Shown one piece after another: positions 1 through 7,969 of a stretch of 64,000 nucleotides of DNA (the first letter of the stretch is position 1; the number at the start of each line of letters is the position of its first letter). The notes below the pieces were generated by a model, which was not told the DNA's origin, searched no databases, and was given only the letters and a program-made list of their open reading frames with translations. A program made the position numbers and the translations under genes. The DNA is from JAFAXA01 sp963777325 (GTDB lineage Bacteria > Pseudomonadota > Alphaproteobacteria > Acetobacterales > Acetobacteraceae), in the NCBI GenBank assembly GCA_963777325.1, contig CAVZQE010000004.1:124001-188000 (forward strand), in the 5' to 3' direction.

Positions 1-679
1 TCGGGCGGTCGCGGTCGGAGAGCTTGTTGAGCGTGGCGCTGACCGTCAGCTCCTCGCGGTCCAGCCTCACCCTGAGCCCGGCGATCGTCTCGTCGAACAG
101 GCGGCTCCAGGCGGCGCGGCCCGTCACCTCCTTCTCATGCAGCAGCTTCTCGATCTGATCCGGCAATTGATGCGGACGGAAGACGCGGAGGTCGCGCAGC
201 CACGGACGGTAGCGGGCAAGCGCCGGATCGGTGAGCTTCTCCTCCAGCGCCGCCTCGTCGATCCGGTTCAGCTCGAGCGTGAAGAACAGCAGGTTGCTGC
301 TGACCGACGTCACCCGCTCGCTGGCCGTCTGGTAGAACTGCCCCCGCCGGGGATCGTTCGAATCGCCCGCGAATAGCAGCTGGGCATAGGACATCAGACG
401 CCCGAGCACCTCCTCGATCCGCTCGTATTCGCCGATCGCCGCGGCAAGCGCCTCGCCCGGGAGATCCGCGAGCTTGCCCGCATATGCGGCCTCGAAGGCG
501 CGCGCGGCGGACGCGGCTTGCTCGAAATCAGCCTCGACCTCCGGGCTGTCCGGACCGGGATAAAGATCGGACAGATCCCATTCCGGCAGCGCGGGCGCGG
601 GCGCGATAGGGCCGCCTCCCTCGGGAGCACGCACCGGGTTCTGCCCCGGCCGGAGGGCGGGGGTGGGTATCTGGCGCAT
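1..679 (-). CDS. M3 family oligoendopeptidase F, N-terminal part (cut by window edge)
   Basis: This is the first 226 codons of a gene that runs off the left edge. Reading the minus strand from ATG at 679 gives an unbroken frame with the segment WDLSDLYP at residues 34-41, typical of the N-terminus of PepF/M3 oligoendopeptidases. These are cytoplasmic zinc peptidases that cut short peptides. The downstream stretch is the helical M3 N-terminal domain. The HEXXH zinc site lies outside the window, so activity cannot be judged. An in-frame ATG at 721 would add 14 residues. A GGAGG lies just inside that longer start, about 30 bases before ATG 679, so the start is uncertain. Confidence 0.8.
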   Translation of the reverse strand, partial: MRQIPTPALRPGQNPVRAPEGGGPIAPAPALPEWDLSDLYPGPDSPEVEADFEQAASAARAFEAAYAGKLADLPGEALAAAIGEYERIEEVLGRLMSYAQLLFAGDSNDPRRGQFYQTASERVTSVSSNLLFFTLELNRIDEAALEEKLTDPALARYRPWLRDLRVFRPHQLPDQIEKLLHEKEVTGRAAWSRLFDETIAGLRVRLDREELTVSATLNKLSDRDRP

Positions 680-772
680 GCGTACGCTCGTCCTGTCCTG
701 CTTCGATCGATCCTCCTTCATGTAAGGTCGACCGCAGAGCCGTCAAAGGGTTGTGCCAGCGCGATGCGGCAG

Positions 773-1141
773 TCAGTCCGGGCCTGCGAAAATCAGGGCG
801 AGATCGAGCAGAAGCGACCGCTTGCGCGGGTCGTGGATGCGGGAGAATGCGTGAAACAGATCGATCGCGCCGCAATCGGCCGATGCCGGCGGCAAAACCG
901 CTTCGGGCGCGGCGGGCGCATCTTCGTCCGCGCCGCGCAGATACCGGGCGCTCACGCCGAGCACCGTGGCGATCATCGCAAAATCGGCGGACGAGGGCGG
1001 GAACAGCCCGGTTTCGCAATCCTCGACCTGCGCCTCGAACCAGCCGAGCGCATCCGCCAGCGCGTCGCGAGACAGGCCGAGCGCCTCGCGGCGGGAGCGG
1101 ATCCGCGAGCCCGGTCCTTCTTCGGTCTCAGGCACGGCCAC
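773..1141 (-). CDS. XRE-family helix-turn-helix regulator
   Basis: This 122-residue protein has an N-terminal Cro/C1-type helix-turn-helix (about residues 12-66: SRREALGLSRDALADALG, then a second helix pair ending in GVSARYLRG). The C-terminal half is short, poorly conserved and acidic-to-hydrophobic (SLLLDLALIF). The start is GTG at 1139-1141, with AGGAG five bases upstream. It lies just upstream of the oligopeptidase on the same strand. It is probably a small DNA-binding transcriptional regulator. Its target is unknown, although autoregulation or control of the neighbouring peptidase is possible. Confidence 0.75.
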   Translation of the reverse strand: MAVPETEEGPGSRIRSRREALGLSRDALADALGWFEAQVEDCETGLFPPSSADFAMIATVLGVSARYLRGADEDAPAAPEAVLPPASADCGAIDLFHAFSRIHDPRKRSLLLDLALIFAGPD

Positions 1142-1213
1142 CCATGCTCCTGCTCACCGGCCGAGCATGGAGCCGCGCGCTTAAGACACGGTGAACGCCG
1201 CCGCGCGCGGTCG

Positions 1214-1495
1214 CTACATGCCGAGCGCGCGCCGGTAGACGTCGAGCAACGTCTCCTGCTCCTCGACCTCGGCGGGCTCCTGCTTGCGGATGCGGATGAG
1301 CTGTCGCATCACCTTGACGTCGAAGCCCGCAGACTTTGCCTCGGCGAAGATGTCCTTGATGTCGCTGCCGAGCGCCTTCCGCTCCTCCTCCAGCCGCTCG
1401 ATCCGGTCGATCAGGCTGCGCAGGCGATCCGCCGCGATCCCTCCGACCTTGTCCGCTTCCGGCTCGGCCGTCGTCGTCGTCGAATCGAGAGCCAT
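1214..1495 (-). CDS. gapR: DUF2312 / GapR-type nucleoid-associated protein
   Basis: This 93-residue protein is almost entirely helical. It has the DUF2312 signature: IERLEEERKALGSDIKDIF, followed by AKSAGFDVKVMRQLIRIRK. In Caulobacter this family (GapR) encircles overtwisted, AT-rich DNA and assists replication and transcription. I take ATG 1495 because a GAGG/AAGGGG stretch lies 6-12 bases upstream. Longer in-frame starts at 1504 or 1582 have poor ribosome sites and add non-conserved sequence. The assignment to the family is firm. The functional transfer from Caulobacter is inference. Confidence 0.85.
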   Translation of the reverse strand: MALDSTTTTAEPEADKVGGIAADRLRSLIDRIERLEEERKALGSDIKDIFAEAKSAGFDVKVMRQLIRIRKQEPAEVEEQETLLDVYRRALGM

Positions 1496-1509
1496 GCGCC
1501 TCATCCCCT

Positions 1510-1800
1510 TCAGCAAGGCTGATGGGCATACCGCTGGCGAAAGATCAGGGTCAATCGCCTTGATCGGCGGGTCGTGCCGCAATTTGAAAATCGGCGGCTG
1601 ACTCTGGTCCTGTTGGCGAAAAAATTCTGATCCAGAAGCGCATTCGTCGCCGCCTCCCTCGCGCTATCCAACATGAACTCCGTTCTGGTCTTCCTCTTTA
1701 CGGCCGCGCCTCTGTCGATGAGGTCGCGATCAACTTTGCGAGCACGCGGATTGATCTTCACTTCCCCTGCGCCATTCTCCTCGCAACGCTCAGCCGGCAT
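1510..1800 (-). pseudogene. Degenerate DUF1778-type antitoxin
   Basis: From ATG 1800 the frame gives a stretch resembling the DUF1778 (TacA-like, ribbon-helix-helix) antitoxins. Lys-Ile-Asn-Pro-Arg leads into DRDLIDRGAAVKRKTRTEFM and then AREAATNALLDQ. Beyond LLDQNFFA the usual C-terminus (a short acidic tail that binds the GNAT toxin) is replaced by an unrelated Arg-rich tail running up to the gapR start. The break falls near a T6/A6 homopolymer at about 1618-1624. No GNAT toxin partner follows, as would be expected for an intact module. It is most likely a remnant of a toxin-antitoxin pair. The frame is open for a further 48 codons upstream to 1944 without conservation. Confidence 0.5.
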
Positions 1801-2016
1801 TGCGTTTACCCTGTCACCCTCCTGACGCGGCGTCGGGAGCGCAACACCTCTTTCGCCACCCTCTCGTGCGCACAACGTCACTACAAATTGCCTGACAGGT
1901 ACCTTGGCGTCGCGTTCTCCCTCGCGGATGCCAAAATCTGCCAACGGCCTTCCCTTGTACGTCGCGTAAATCGACGCGATCCCCTCCGCGGCGCAAGAGA
2001 ACTGACCCCCTACCGA

Positions 2017-2328
2017 TCAGCGATGCACGGGGGAGGCGCTCGCGAACGCAGCCTTCTGCTCCGGCGTCGCCTCGCGCTGGTGCGCCGCCTGCCATTCCTT
2101 GTACGGCATCCCGTACACGATCTCGCGCGCCTCGGCGTCCGCGAGCGACACGCCGCGCGCCCCGGCAGCCTCGCGATACCAGCGCGACAGACAGTTGCGG
2201 CAGAACCCGGCGAGATTCATCATGTCGATGTTCTGCACGTCCGTCCGCGCGCGGAGATGCTCGACCAGGCTGCGGAACGCCGCCGCCTCGATCTCGGTCC
2301 GTGTCGCGTCGTCGAGCTTCGTGTGCAT
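2017..2328 (-). CDS. DUF1244 family protein
   Basis: This 103-residue protein matches the small alphaproteobacterial DUF1244 family. It contains EHLRARTDVQNIDMMNLAGF, then CRNCLSRWY, then AREIVYGMPYKEW. The CRNC pair is the family hallmark and could bind metal, but no function is established. Start ATG 2328 is chosen because GGAGG sits eight bases upstream. ATG 2343 lacks a site. It is divergent from pyruvate kinase (plus strand, from 2419), so the 90-base gap must hold both promoters. Confidence 0.85.
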   Translation of the reverse strand: MHTKLDDATRTEIEAAAFRSLVEHLRARTDVQNIDMMNLAGFCRNCLSRWYREAAGARGVSLADAEAREIVYGMPYKEWQAAHQREATPEQKAAFASASPVHR

Positions 2329-2418
2329 GCTGCCGGCCTCCATGTCCGCGCCCTACATGGCGGCACCCGTGCCGCTTTGCCATAGTTCTGGCCGCCACCA
2401 CCACCGACAGGATGCCGC

Positions 2419-3852
2419 ATGGTCGCCCGCAGCAAGCTCCGCCGCCGCCGCCGCACCAAGATCGTCGCGACGCTCGGTCCTTCGAGTTCCTCTCCCGAAA
2501 TCCTGTCGCGGCTGTTCCACGCCGGCGCCGACGTGTTCCGGCTGAACTTCAGCCACGGCACGCATGAGGACCACGCCGCCCGGGTCGCGATGATCCGGGC
2601 GCTCGAGGAGAAACTGGGCCGGCCCATCGGCATTCTCGCCGACGTGCAGGGACCGAAGCTCAGGGTCGGGCGTTTCGGCGGCGGCCGTGTGCATCTGCAG
2701 ACCGGGCAGCACTTCCGCCTCGACCTCAACCCGACGCCCGGGGACTCCCGGCGCGTGAACCTGCCGCATCCGGAGATCATCTCCGCCGCCTCGATCGGGG
2801 CCACATTGCTGCTCGACGACGGCAAGCTCCGGCTACGGGTCGAGCACAAGCGCGGCGACGCGCTCGAGACGATGGTGGTCGTCGGCGGTCCGCTGTCCGA
2901 CCGCAAGGGCGTCAACGTGCCGGACGTCGTGCTGCCGATCCCCGCGCTCACGCCGAAGGACCGGGCCGATCTCGCCTTCGCGCTCGACCAGGGCGTCGAA
3001 TATATCGGCCTGTCCTTCGTGCAGCGGCCGGAGGACGTCGCCGAGGCGCGCGGCCTAACGGACGGGCGCGCCTGGATCATGACCAAGCTCGAAAAGCCGC
3101 AGGCGGTCGAGAACCTGGACGAGATCGTGCGTCTCTCGGACGCGGTGATGGTGGCGCGCGGCGATCTCGGCGTCGAGTTGCCGCCCGAGGAGGTGCCGCT
3201 CGCGCAAAAGCGCATCGTGCGCGTCGCGCGCCAGATGGGGCGGCCGGTGGTGGTCGCGACCCAGATGCTGGAGAGCATGATCACGGCGCCCTCGCCCACC
3301 CGCGCCGAGGCGTCCGACGTCGCGACCGCCGTGTTCGACGGCGCGGACGCGGTCATGCTGTCGGCCGAGACCGCGGCCGGGCAATTCCCGTTCGAGGCTG
3401 TGAACATCATGGACCGCATCGTCGCGCGGGTTGAGCAGGACGCCGGCTGGCAAGCGCATATCGAGGCGAATCGCCCCGATCTCGAACGCAACTCCGCCGA
3501 CGCGATATCGGCGGCGGCGGTGCAGGTCTGCCACACCGTCAGCGCCGAAGCGATCGTCGCCTACACCTCGTCGGGCAGCACGGCGCTCAGGATCGCGCGG
3601 TTGCGGCCCGAAAGCCCCGTCCTCGGCCTCACGCCCAACCTGGACACGGCGCGCCGCCTCGCGCTCGTTTGGGGCGTGCATGCCGTCCTCTCGCCGGAGG
3701 TGCATTCCATGACCGACGCGGTGGCGCGCGCGATCCGTGTCGCGCATGGCCACGGATTCGCGGAAAGCGGGCGAGAGATCGTGGTCGCGGCCGGCGTGCC
3801 GTTCGGCCAGGTCGGCACGACGAACGCGCTCAGGGTCGCGCACGTCAAGTAG
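2419..3852 (+). CDS. pyk: Pyruvate kinase
   Basis: This is a full-length 477-residue cytoplasmic glycolytic enzyme converting phosphoenolpyruvate and ADP to pyruvate and ATP. Visible motifs are KIVATLGPSS near the N-terminus, FRLNFSHG, ADVQGPKLRVG (the nucleotide/PEP region), the LLDDGKL B-domain segment, and the signature IMTKLEKPQAVENLDEI with MVARGDLGVELP and ATQMLESM. The C-terminal domain (about 345-477) contains the TSSGSTALRIARLRP region. The start ATG has AGGA six bases upstream. It converges with an OmpA-like gene and the two stops lie only a few bases apart. No anomaly is seen. Confidence 0.96.
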   Translation: MVARSKLRRRRRTKIVATLGPSSSSPEILSRLFHAGADVFRLNFSHGTHEDHAARVAMIRALEEKLGRPIGILADVQGPKLRVGRFGGGRVHLQTGQHFRLDLNPTPGDSRRVNLPHPEIISAASIGATLLLDDGKLRLRVEHKRGDALETMVVVGGPLSDRKGVNVPDVVLPIPALTPKDRADLAFALDQGVEYIGLSFVQRPEDVAEARGLTDGRAWIMTKLEKPQAVENLDEIVRLSDAVMVARGDLGVELPPEEVPLAQKRIVRVARQMGRPVVVATQMLESMITAPSPTRAEASDVATAVFDGADAVMLSAETAAGQFPFEAVNIMDRIVARVEQDAGWQAHIEANRPDLERNSADAISAAAVQVCHTVSAEAIVAYTSSGSTALRIARLRPESPVLGLTPNLDTARRLALVWGVHAVLSPEVHSMTDAVARAIRVAHGHGFAESGREIVVAAGVPFGQVGTTNALRVAHVK

Positions 3853-3858
3853 CGCGCC

Positions 3859-4971
3859 TCACTTGATGACGATTTCCACCCGCCGGTTTTGCGGCTCGCG
3901 CACGTTCGGCCCGGTCGGCACGAGCAGATGCGTCTCGCCAAAACCCTGGATCGAGATCGCCTGGCGCGGCACGCCATCCTTTACGAGCTCGGCCGCGACG
4001 GCCTGGGCGCGCCGCACCGACAAGCGCTGGTTGTACTGCGGCGTGCCGGAGGTGTCCGTGTAGCCGTTCACCTCGATCCGCGTGTACTGGACGCTGCTCG
4101 AGTTATGCGCCGCCTCGGCGACGATCTGGCGGGCGCGATCCGTCAGGTCGGCGCGATCCCAGTCGAAGAACACGAGATAGGACCGGGCGGCGGCCGGGGC
4201 GGGGGCCGCGACCGGCGCGGGGGACGGCGGCGGCGGGGGCGGGGCCACGTCGAACGCGTAGCGCACGCCGAGCAGGGCCGAGTTGCTGTACTGGTTGCGC
4301 AGGTCGAGATTGCCCGTGCCGTAGCGCAAGGCCGGCGCGCCATAGGCGGCGGAACTGTCCTTGAACCCCGTCGGGCCGAGGATGCTGTAGAAGCGGTATT
4401 CGGCCGTCAGCGACAGGCCGGGGACGTCCGGCACCGGGAACGAGACGCCGGCGATCACCTGCCAGGCGAAATTGCCGGTCGTCGTGCTGCCGGCCCGCAG
4501 CAGGGCCGGCACGCTCGGGCCGGACGCGTACAAATTGTGCAGATCGGTCCAGCCATAGCCCGCGCCGACGCCCAGATACGGGTAGATCCAGGGAAATCCG
4601 ATATCCATGTCGAACAGCGCGTTGAGCATGGCGCCGTAGGTCTGGATCTGGCCGCCGGCCGTGGTCGGGTAGTAGGTGCCCGTGATCTTGCGGTTCTGGG
4701 TCGAACGGTAATTGCCCTCGGCTTCCAGCCGCAGGCCATTGCCGAAGCCATAGCCGATGCTGCCAACCCCGGCCCAGCCGCTATTGCCCTGAATTTTCAG
4801 GTCCGGCGTGTACAGCCCGGGGGAGCGCCGGACGTCCGTCTCCTCCAGGTAGTTGTACCCGGCGCCCGCGCCGATATACAGACCCTCGAATGGCTGCGCC
4901 TTGGCCGCGAGCGGAGCCGCAAGCGGGGCCGCCAGCACGGTGGCCGAGAGAAGCGCGCTTCGGTTCCGCAT
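3859..4971 (-). CDS. OmpA-family outer-membrane protein, tandem copy 1
   Basis: This is an outer-membrane beta-barrel protein with a periplasmic peptidoglycan-binding OmpA domain. The start ATG 4971 follows AAGGAG at seven bases. An upstream in-frame ATG at 4995 lacks support. Residues 1-26 form a signal peptide ending in AKA before QPFEGLY. The barrel (about 27-235) has alternating aromatic strands. A Pro-rich linker follows. The C-terminal OmpA domain carries YTDTSGTPQYNQRLSVRRA and FGETHLLVPT. It is the most 3'-placed of three tandem paralogs and its OmpA domain is nearly identical to theirs. It anchors the outer membrane to the wall; pore activity is unproven. Confidence 0.92.
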   Translation of the reverse strand: MRNRSALLSATVLAAPLAAPLAAKAQPFEGLYIGAGAGYNYLEETDVRRSPGLYTPDLKIQGNSGWAGVGSIGYGFGNGLRLEAEGNYRSTQNRKITGTYYPTTAGGQIQTYGAMLNALFDMDIGFPWIYPYLGVGAGYGWTDLHNLYASGPSVPALLRAGSTTTGNFAWQVIAGVSFPVPDVPGLSLTAEYRFYSILGPTGFKDSSAAYGAPALRYGTGNLDLRNQYSNSALLGVRYAFDVAPPPPPPSPAPVAAPAPAAARSYLVFFDWDRADLTDRARQIVAEAAHNSSSVQYTRIEVNGYTDTSGTPQYNQRLSVRRAQAVAAELVKDGVPRQAISIQGFGETHLLVPTGPNVREPQNRRVEIVIK

Positions 4972-5139
4972 GCTCGGTCTCCTTCGTTCGTTCACGTCCG
5001 GCCCGTCCCGGCGGGCGGAATCGCCGCCCGGGAGCCAATGCCCGTTCTAGCCTCTGAACCTGGACGCGCGCAGGTCCGCAAGCTGTTTTCGTCGCCTGTT
5101 GCCGGGGGGCAACAAGGGAACCGGCACCCCCGCAAACAA

Positions 5140-5165
5140 ATCGGGGCGCCTCGCGGCGCCCCGAT
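5140..5165 (-). terminator. Rho-independent terminator after OmpA copy 2
   Basis: A perfect 11-bp stem (ATCGGGGCGCC with its complement) closes on a TCGC loop. Read on the minus strand it is followed at once by TTTGTTTG. It begins 25 bases after the stop of the 5190-6332 gene. A second small hairpin (GTTGCC/GGCAAC, 5097-5112) lies beyond. This isolates copy 2 transcriptionally from copy 1. Confidence 0.85.
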
Positions 5166-5189
5166 CCGTCGATGCCGTCGAGCAGATGC

Positions 5190-6332
5190 TCAGCGGATGA
5201 TGATTTCGACCCGCCGGTTCTGCGGCTCGCGCACGTTCGGGCCGGTCGGCACGAGCAGATGCGTCTCGCCAAAACCCTGGATCGAGATCGCCTGGCGCGG
5301 CACGCCGTCCTTGACGAGCTCGGCGGCGACGTTCTGGGCACGGCGGACCGACAGGCGCTGGTTGTACTGCGGCGTGCCGGACGTGTCCGTGTAGCCGTTC
5401 ACCTCGATGCGCGTGTACTGGACGCTCGTCGAGTTGTGCGCCGCCTCGGCGATGATCTGGCGGGCGCGGTCCGTCAGGTCGGCGCGATCCCAGTCGAAGA
5501 ACACGAGGTAGGACCGGGCGGCGGCCGGAGCCGGAGCCACGATCGGCGCGGGCGGCGGCGGCGGCGGGGCGGCGTTGAAGGCGTAGCGGACGCCGGCCAG
5601 GATCGAGTGGTTGTACTGATCCCCAAACTTCGCCGAGCCGAAGGTCCGCTGGAAGGTCGCCGGATTGGCGGTGCCGGCGTCCACGGCGCCCTTATACGAT
5701 GTGTCGCCGATCACGCCCATGAAGCGATACTCGGCCGTGAGCGCGAGACCCGGGACCGACTCGATCGGGAAGGCCGCGCCGACGATGCCCTGATAGGCGA
5801 AGTTGCCGTCGGTGTCGTTCGTCTTGGCGAAGAACGGCACGTTCGTGCCGGAGGCCTTGGCGGCGTGGAACTTCGTCCACTCATAGCCCGCGCCGACGCC
5901 GACATAGGGCAGCACCCAAGGCGTCGGGCCGCCCGTGAACCAGGAGATGTCGAGGTCGTACAGGACGTTGACCATCGCGCCGTAGGTTTGCGCGTCGCCG
6001 CCGGCCGCGGTCGGGAAGAAGGTGCCGTGCAGCGTGCGGATGTTGTTCTCGCGGTAGTTGCCCTCGGCCTCGATGCGAAGGCCGTTGCCGAGGCCGTAGC
6101 CGATGCTGGCGACGCCGACCCAGCCCGTATCGTAGGTCAGCTTCAACCCGCTGCCGGAAGACGAATACGGCGCCAGCGGCCCCACGTTCGCGTTCAGGCC
6201 CGTGAAATTCTGGTCCTGCTTAAAGTTCACGCCGGCGCCGGCGCCCACATAGAGGCCCTCGATCGGCTGGGCCTGAACAGCCACAGGTATGGCGAGCACG
6301 GTTGCCGCCATAAGTGCGCTACGAAGTCGCAT
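5190..6332 (-). CDS. OmpA-family outer-membrane protein, tandem copy 2
   Basis: This is a 380-residue paralog of its two neighbours. The start ATG 6332 follows GGAGA at eight bases. The frame is open further upstream to 6407, but those 25 codons precede the signal peptide MRLRSALMAATVLAIPVAVQA. The mature protein begins QPIEGLYVGAGAG. The barrel domain shares blocks with copy 3 (DISWFTGGPTPWVLPYVGVG). A PPPPPPAP linker and the OmpA peptidoglycan-binding domain follow, with the C-terminus ending RRVEIIIR. It has its own strong terminator, and the 214-base gap upstream would hold its promoter. Confidence 0.92.
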   Translation of the reverse strand: MRLRSALMAATVLAIPVAVQAQPIEGLYVGAGAGVNFKQDQNFTGLNANVGPLAPYSSSGSGLKLTYDTGWVGVASIGYGLGNGLRIEAEGNYRENNIRTLHGTFFPTAAGGDAQTYGAMVNVLYDLDISWFTGGPTPWVLPYVGVGAGYEWTKFHAAKASGTNVPFFAKTNDTDGNFAYQGIVGAAFPIESVPGLALTAEYRFMGVIGDTSYKGAVDAGTANPATFQRTFGSAKFGDQYNHSILAGVRYAFNAAPPPPPPAPIVAPAPAAARSYLVFFDWDRADLTDRARQIIAEAAHNSTSVQYTRIEVNGYTDTSGTPQYNQRLSVRRAQNVAAELVKDGVPRQAISIQGFGETHLLVPTGPNVREPQNRRVEIIIR

Positions 6333-6504
6333 GACTGTGTTCTCCATAAACATCTTCCGCGCCGCACACCCTCCGGGATGCCCGCAGCCTGCGTTGAACA
6401 ACGCCATGGCTACAACCGAAGGAGCGACGCGACTACAATTGCGAGGCAGGTTTCTGCCCTGTGTGGTTCTACCGCCACAATCCTCTGGGCGTCTGAAAAG
6501 AGGT

Positions 6505-6525
6505 GGGGGACGGCGCGCCGCCCCC
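6505..6525 (-). terminator. Terminator-like hairpin after OmpA copy 3
   Basis: GGGGG pairs with CCCCC around an inner self-complementary CGGCGCGCCG with one bulged A. On the minus strand the hairpin is followed after five bases by a TTTT run. It starts about 20 bases past the stop of the 6547-7695 gene, which fits an intrinsic terminator. Confidence 0.65.
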
Positions 6526-6546
6526 TTTCGTTACTCTCGAACCGAG

Positions 6547-7695
6547 TTACTGGATGATAATTTCCACACGCCGGTTCTGCGGCTCGCGCACGTTCGGGCC
6601 GGTCGGCACGAGCAGGTGCGTCTCGCCGAAGCCCTGGATCGAGATCGCCTGGCGAGGCACGCCGTCCTTCACGAGCTCGGCGGCGACGTTCTGCGCCCTG
6701 CGGACCGACAGGCGCTGGTTGTACTGCGGCGTGCCGGACGTGTCCGTGTAGCCGTTCACCTGGATGCGCGTGTACTGGACGCTGGTCGAGTTGTGCGCCG
6801 CCTCGGCGATGATCTGGCGGGCGCGGTCCGTGAGCGTCGCCTTATCCCAGTCGAAGAACACGAGATAGGAGCGGGCGGCGGCCGGAGCCGGAGCCACGAC
6901 CGGCGCGGGCGGCGGCGGCGGCGGCGCGGCGTTGAACGCGTAGCGAATGCCGATCAGCCCCGAATGGTTGTACTGCTCACCCAGGTTGAACTTGCCGAAC
7001 TGGGTGGCGTAGCGCGGGCCGATCACCGAGGCGCCGTTCACGGAGCCCTTGATCGCGGTGCTGCCCAGAACGCCCAGGAAGCGATACTCGGCCGTGATGG
7101 CCAGACCCGGAACGGCGTCGATCGGGAAGGCCGCGCCGACGATGCCCTGGTAGGCGAAGTTGCCCTCGGTGTCTTCGGACGCGGCCGCGCGGTAGTAGGT
7201 CGGCGGCACGGCGGTGTTGCTGAAGCTGCTGAGCGTGGTCCACTGATAGCCGGCGCCGATGCCGACATACGGCAGGATCCAAGGCGTCGGGCCGCCCGTG
7301 AACCAGGAGATGTCGAGATCGTACAGCGCGTTCACCATCGCGCCATAGGTCTCGTTTTTGCCGCGCGGGTTCGCCGGAAAGTTCGTGCCGCTCCAACGCC
7401 GCAGATCGTTCTGGCGGTAGCTGCCCTCGACCTCGAAGCGCAGCCCGTTGCCGAGCCCATAGCCCACGCTGGCAAGGCCGACAAAGCCGCCATCATACCG
7501 CAGTGTGCCCGAACCGGTGTTCGGCAGATACGCCCCGTTATTGACGATGCCGCTGACGTTCTGGTTCATTTTCCAGTTGTACCCGGCGCCGGCGCCGACA
7601 TAGAGGCCGTCGATCGGCTGGGCCACAACGGCCATTGGGGCGGCCATCGGCATGGCCAGAATGGTCGCGGCCAGCAACCCGCTACGAAGATTCAT
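6547..7695 (-). CDS. OmpA-family outer-membrane protein, tandem copy 3
   Basis: This is a 382-residue paralog, first in the row. The start ATG 7695 follows GAGGGG at about five bases. The longer open frame to 7836 has no signal sequence. The signal peptide ends near AVVAQ before PIDGLYVGAG. The barrel domain (about 27-240) is more like copy 2 than copy 1. The linker is PPPPPPAPVV, and the OmpA domain carries VNGYTDTSGTPQYNQRLSVR. The 170 bases between it and the tRNA-Sec gene should contain its promoter. I could not identify clear -35/-10 boxes. Confidence 0.92.
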   Translation of the reverse strand: MNLRSGLLAATILAMPMAAPMAVVAQPIDGLYVGAGAGYNWKMNQNVSGIVNNGAYLPNTGSGTLRYDGGFVGLASVGYGLGNGLRFEVEGSYRQNDLRRWSGTNFPANPRGKNETYGAMVNALYDLDISWFTGGPTPWILPYVGIGAGYQWTTLSSFSNTAVPPTYYRAAASEDTEGNFAYQGIVGAAFPIDAVPGLAITAEYRFLGVLGSTAIKGSVNGASVIGPRYATQFGKFNLGEQYNHSGLIGIRYAFNAAPPPPPPAPVVAPAPAAARSYLVFFDWDKATLTDRARQIIAEAAHNSTSVQYTRIQVNGYTDTSGTPQYNQRLSVRRAQNVAAELVKDGVPRQAISIQGFGETHLLVPTGPNVREPQNRRVEIIIQ

Positions 7696-7865
7696 CTCTA
7701 TCCCCTCGATCATGCGCTCGTTGAGCGATCCATCCCCGGGCCGGATCAAGGATCGCCCTTGCATCGCTCGGTTGGACGGGAAGGTAACACTGCCCGAGCG
7801 GGTTGAGGAGAAGGGGGTGAGGCATTCCGCACTCACTGTTGCCGCAAAGCCACTTGTCCGGGGGG

Positions 7866-7958
7866 CGGAAGAGAGCAGGAGTCGAACCTACCCAGGACCG
7901 CAGGGCAGCCCCAACCGGGTTTGAAGTCCGGCCGGCCCACCGGGACCGCTTCTCCTCC
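7866..7958 (-). tRNA. selC: tRNA-Sec (anticodon UCA)
   Basis: On the minus strand the 93 bases fold as a selenocysteine tRNA. The acceptor stem has eight pairs (GGAGGAGA with TCTCTTCC, one G-U). There is an anticodon loop CTTCAAA, with UCA encoded at 7922-7924, a long variable arm, and a T arm with TTCGACT. The discriminator is G and CCA is not encoded (the next bases give CCC). It begins 11 bases after the selA stop on the same strand, so the two are probably co-transcribed. It closely resembles the E. coli selC sequence. Confidence 0.95.
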
Positions 7959-7969
7959 GTGGCGAAGGC

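Noticed and set aside
518..1522. A long plus-strand frame over the XRE and GapR genes
   Set aside because: Arg-rich, no recognisable family, and antisense to two well-supported genes.
5172..6557. Long plus-strand frames opposite the OmpA genes (also 3889-5394 and 6289-7806)
   Set aside because: They mirror the conserved OmpA domains on the other strand and repeat among the three copies only because the genes are paralogs.
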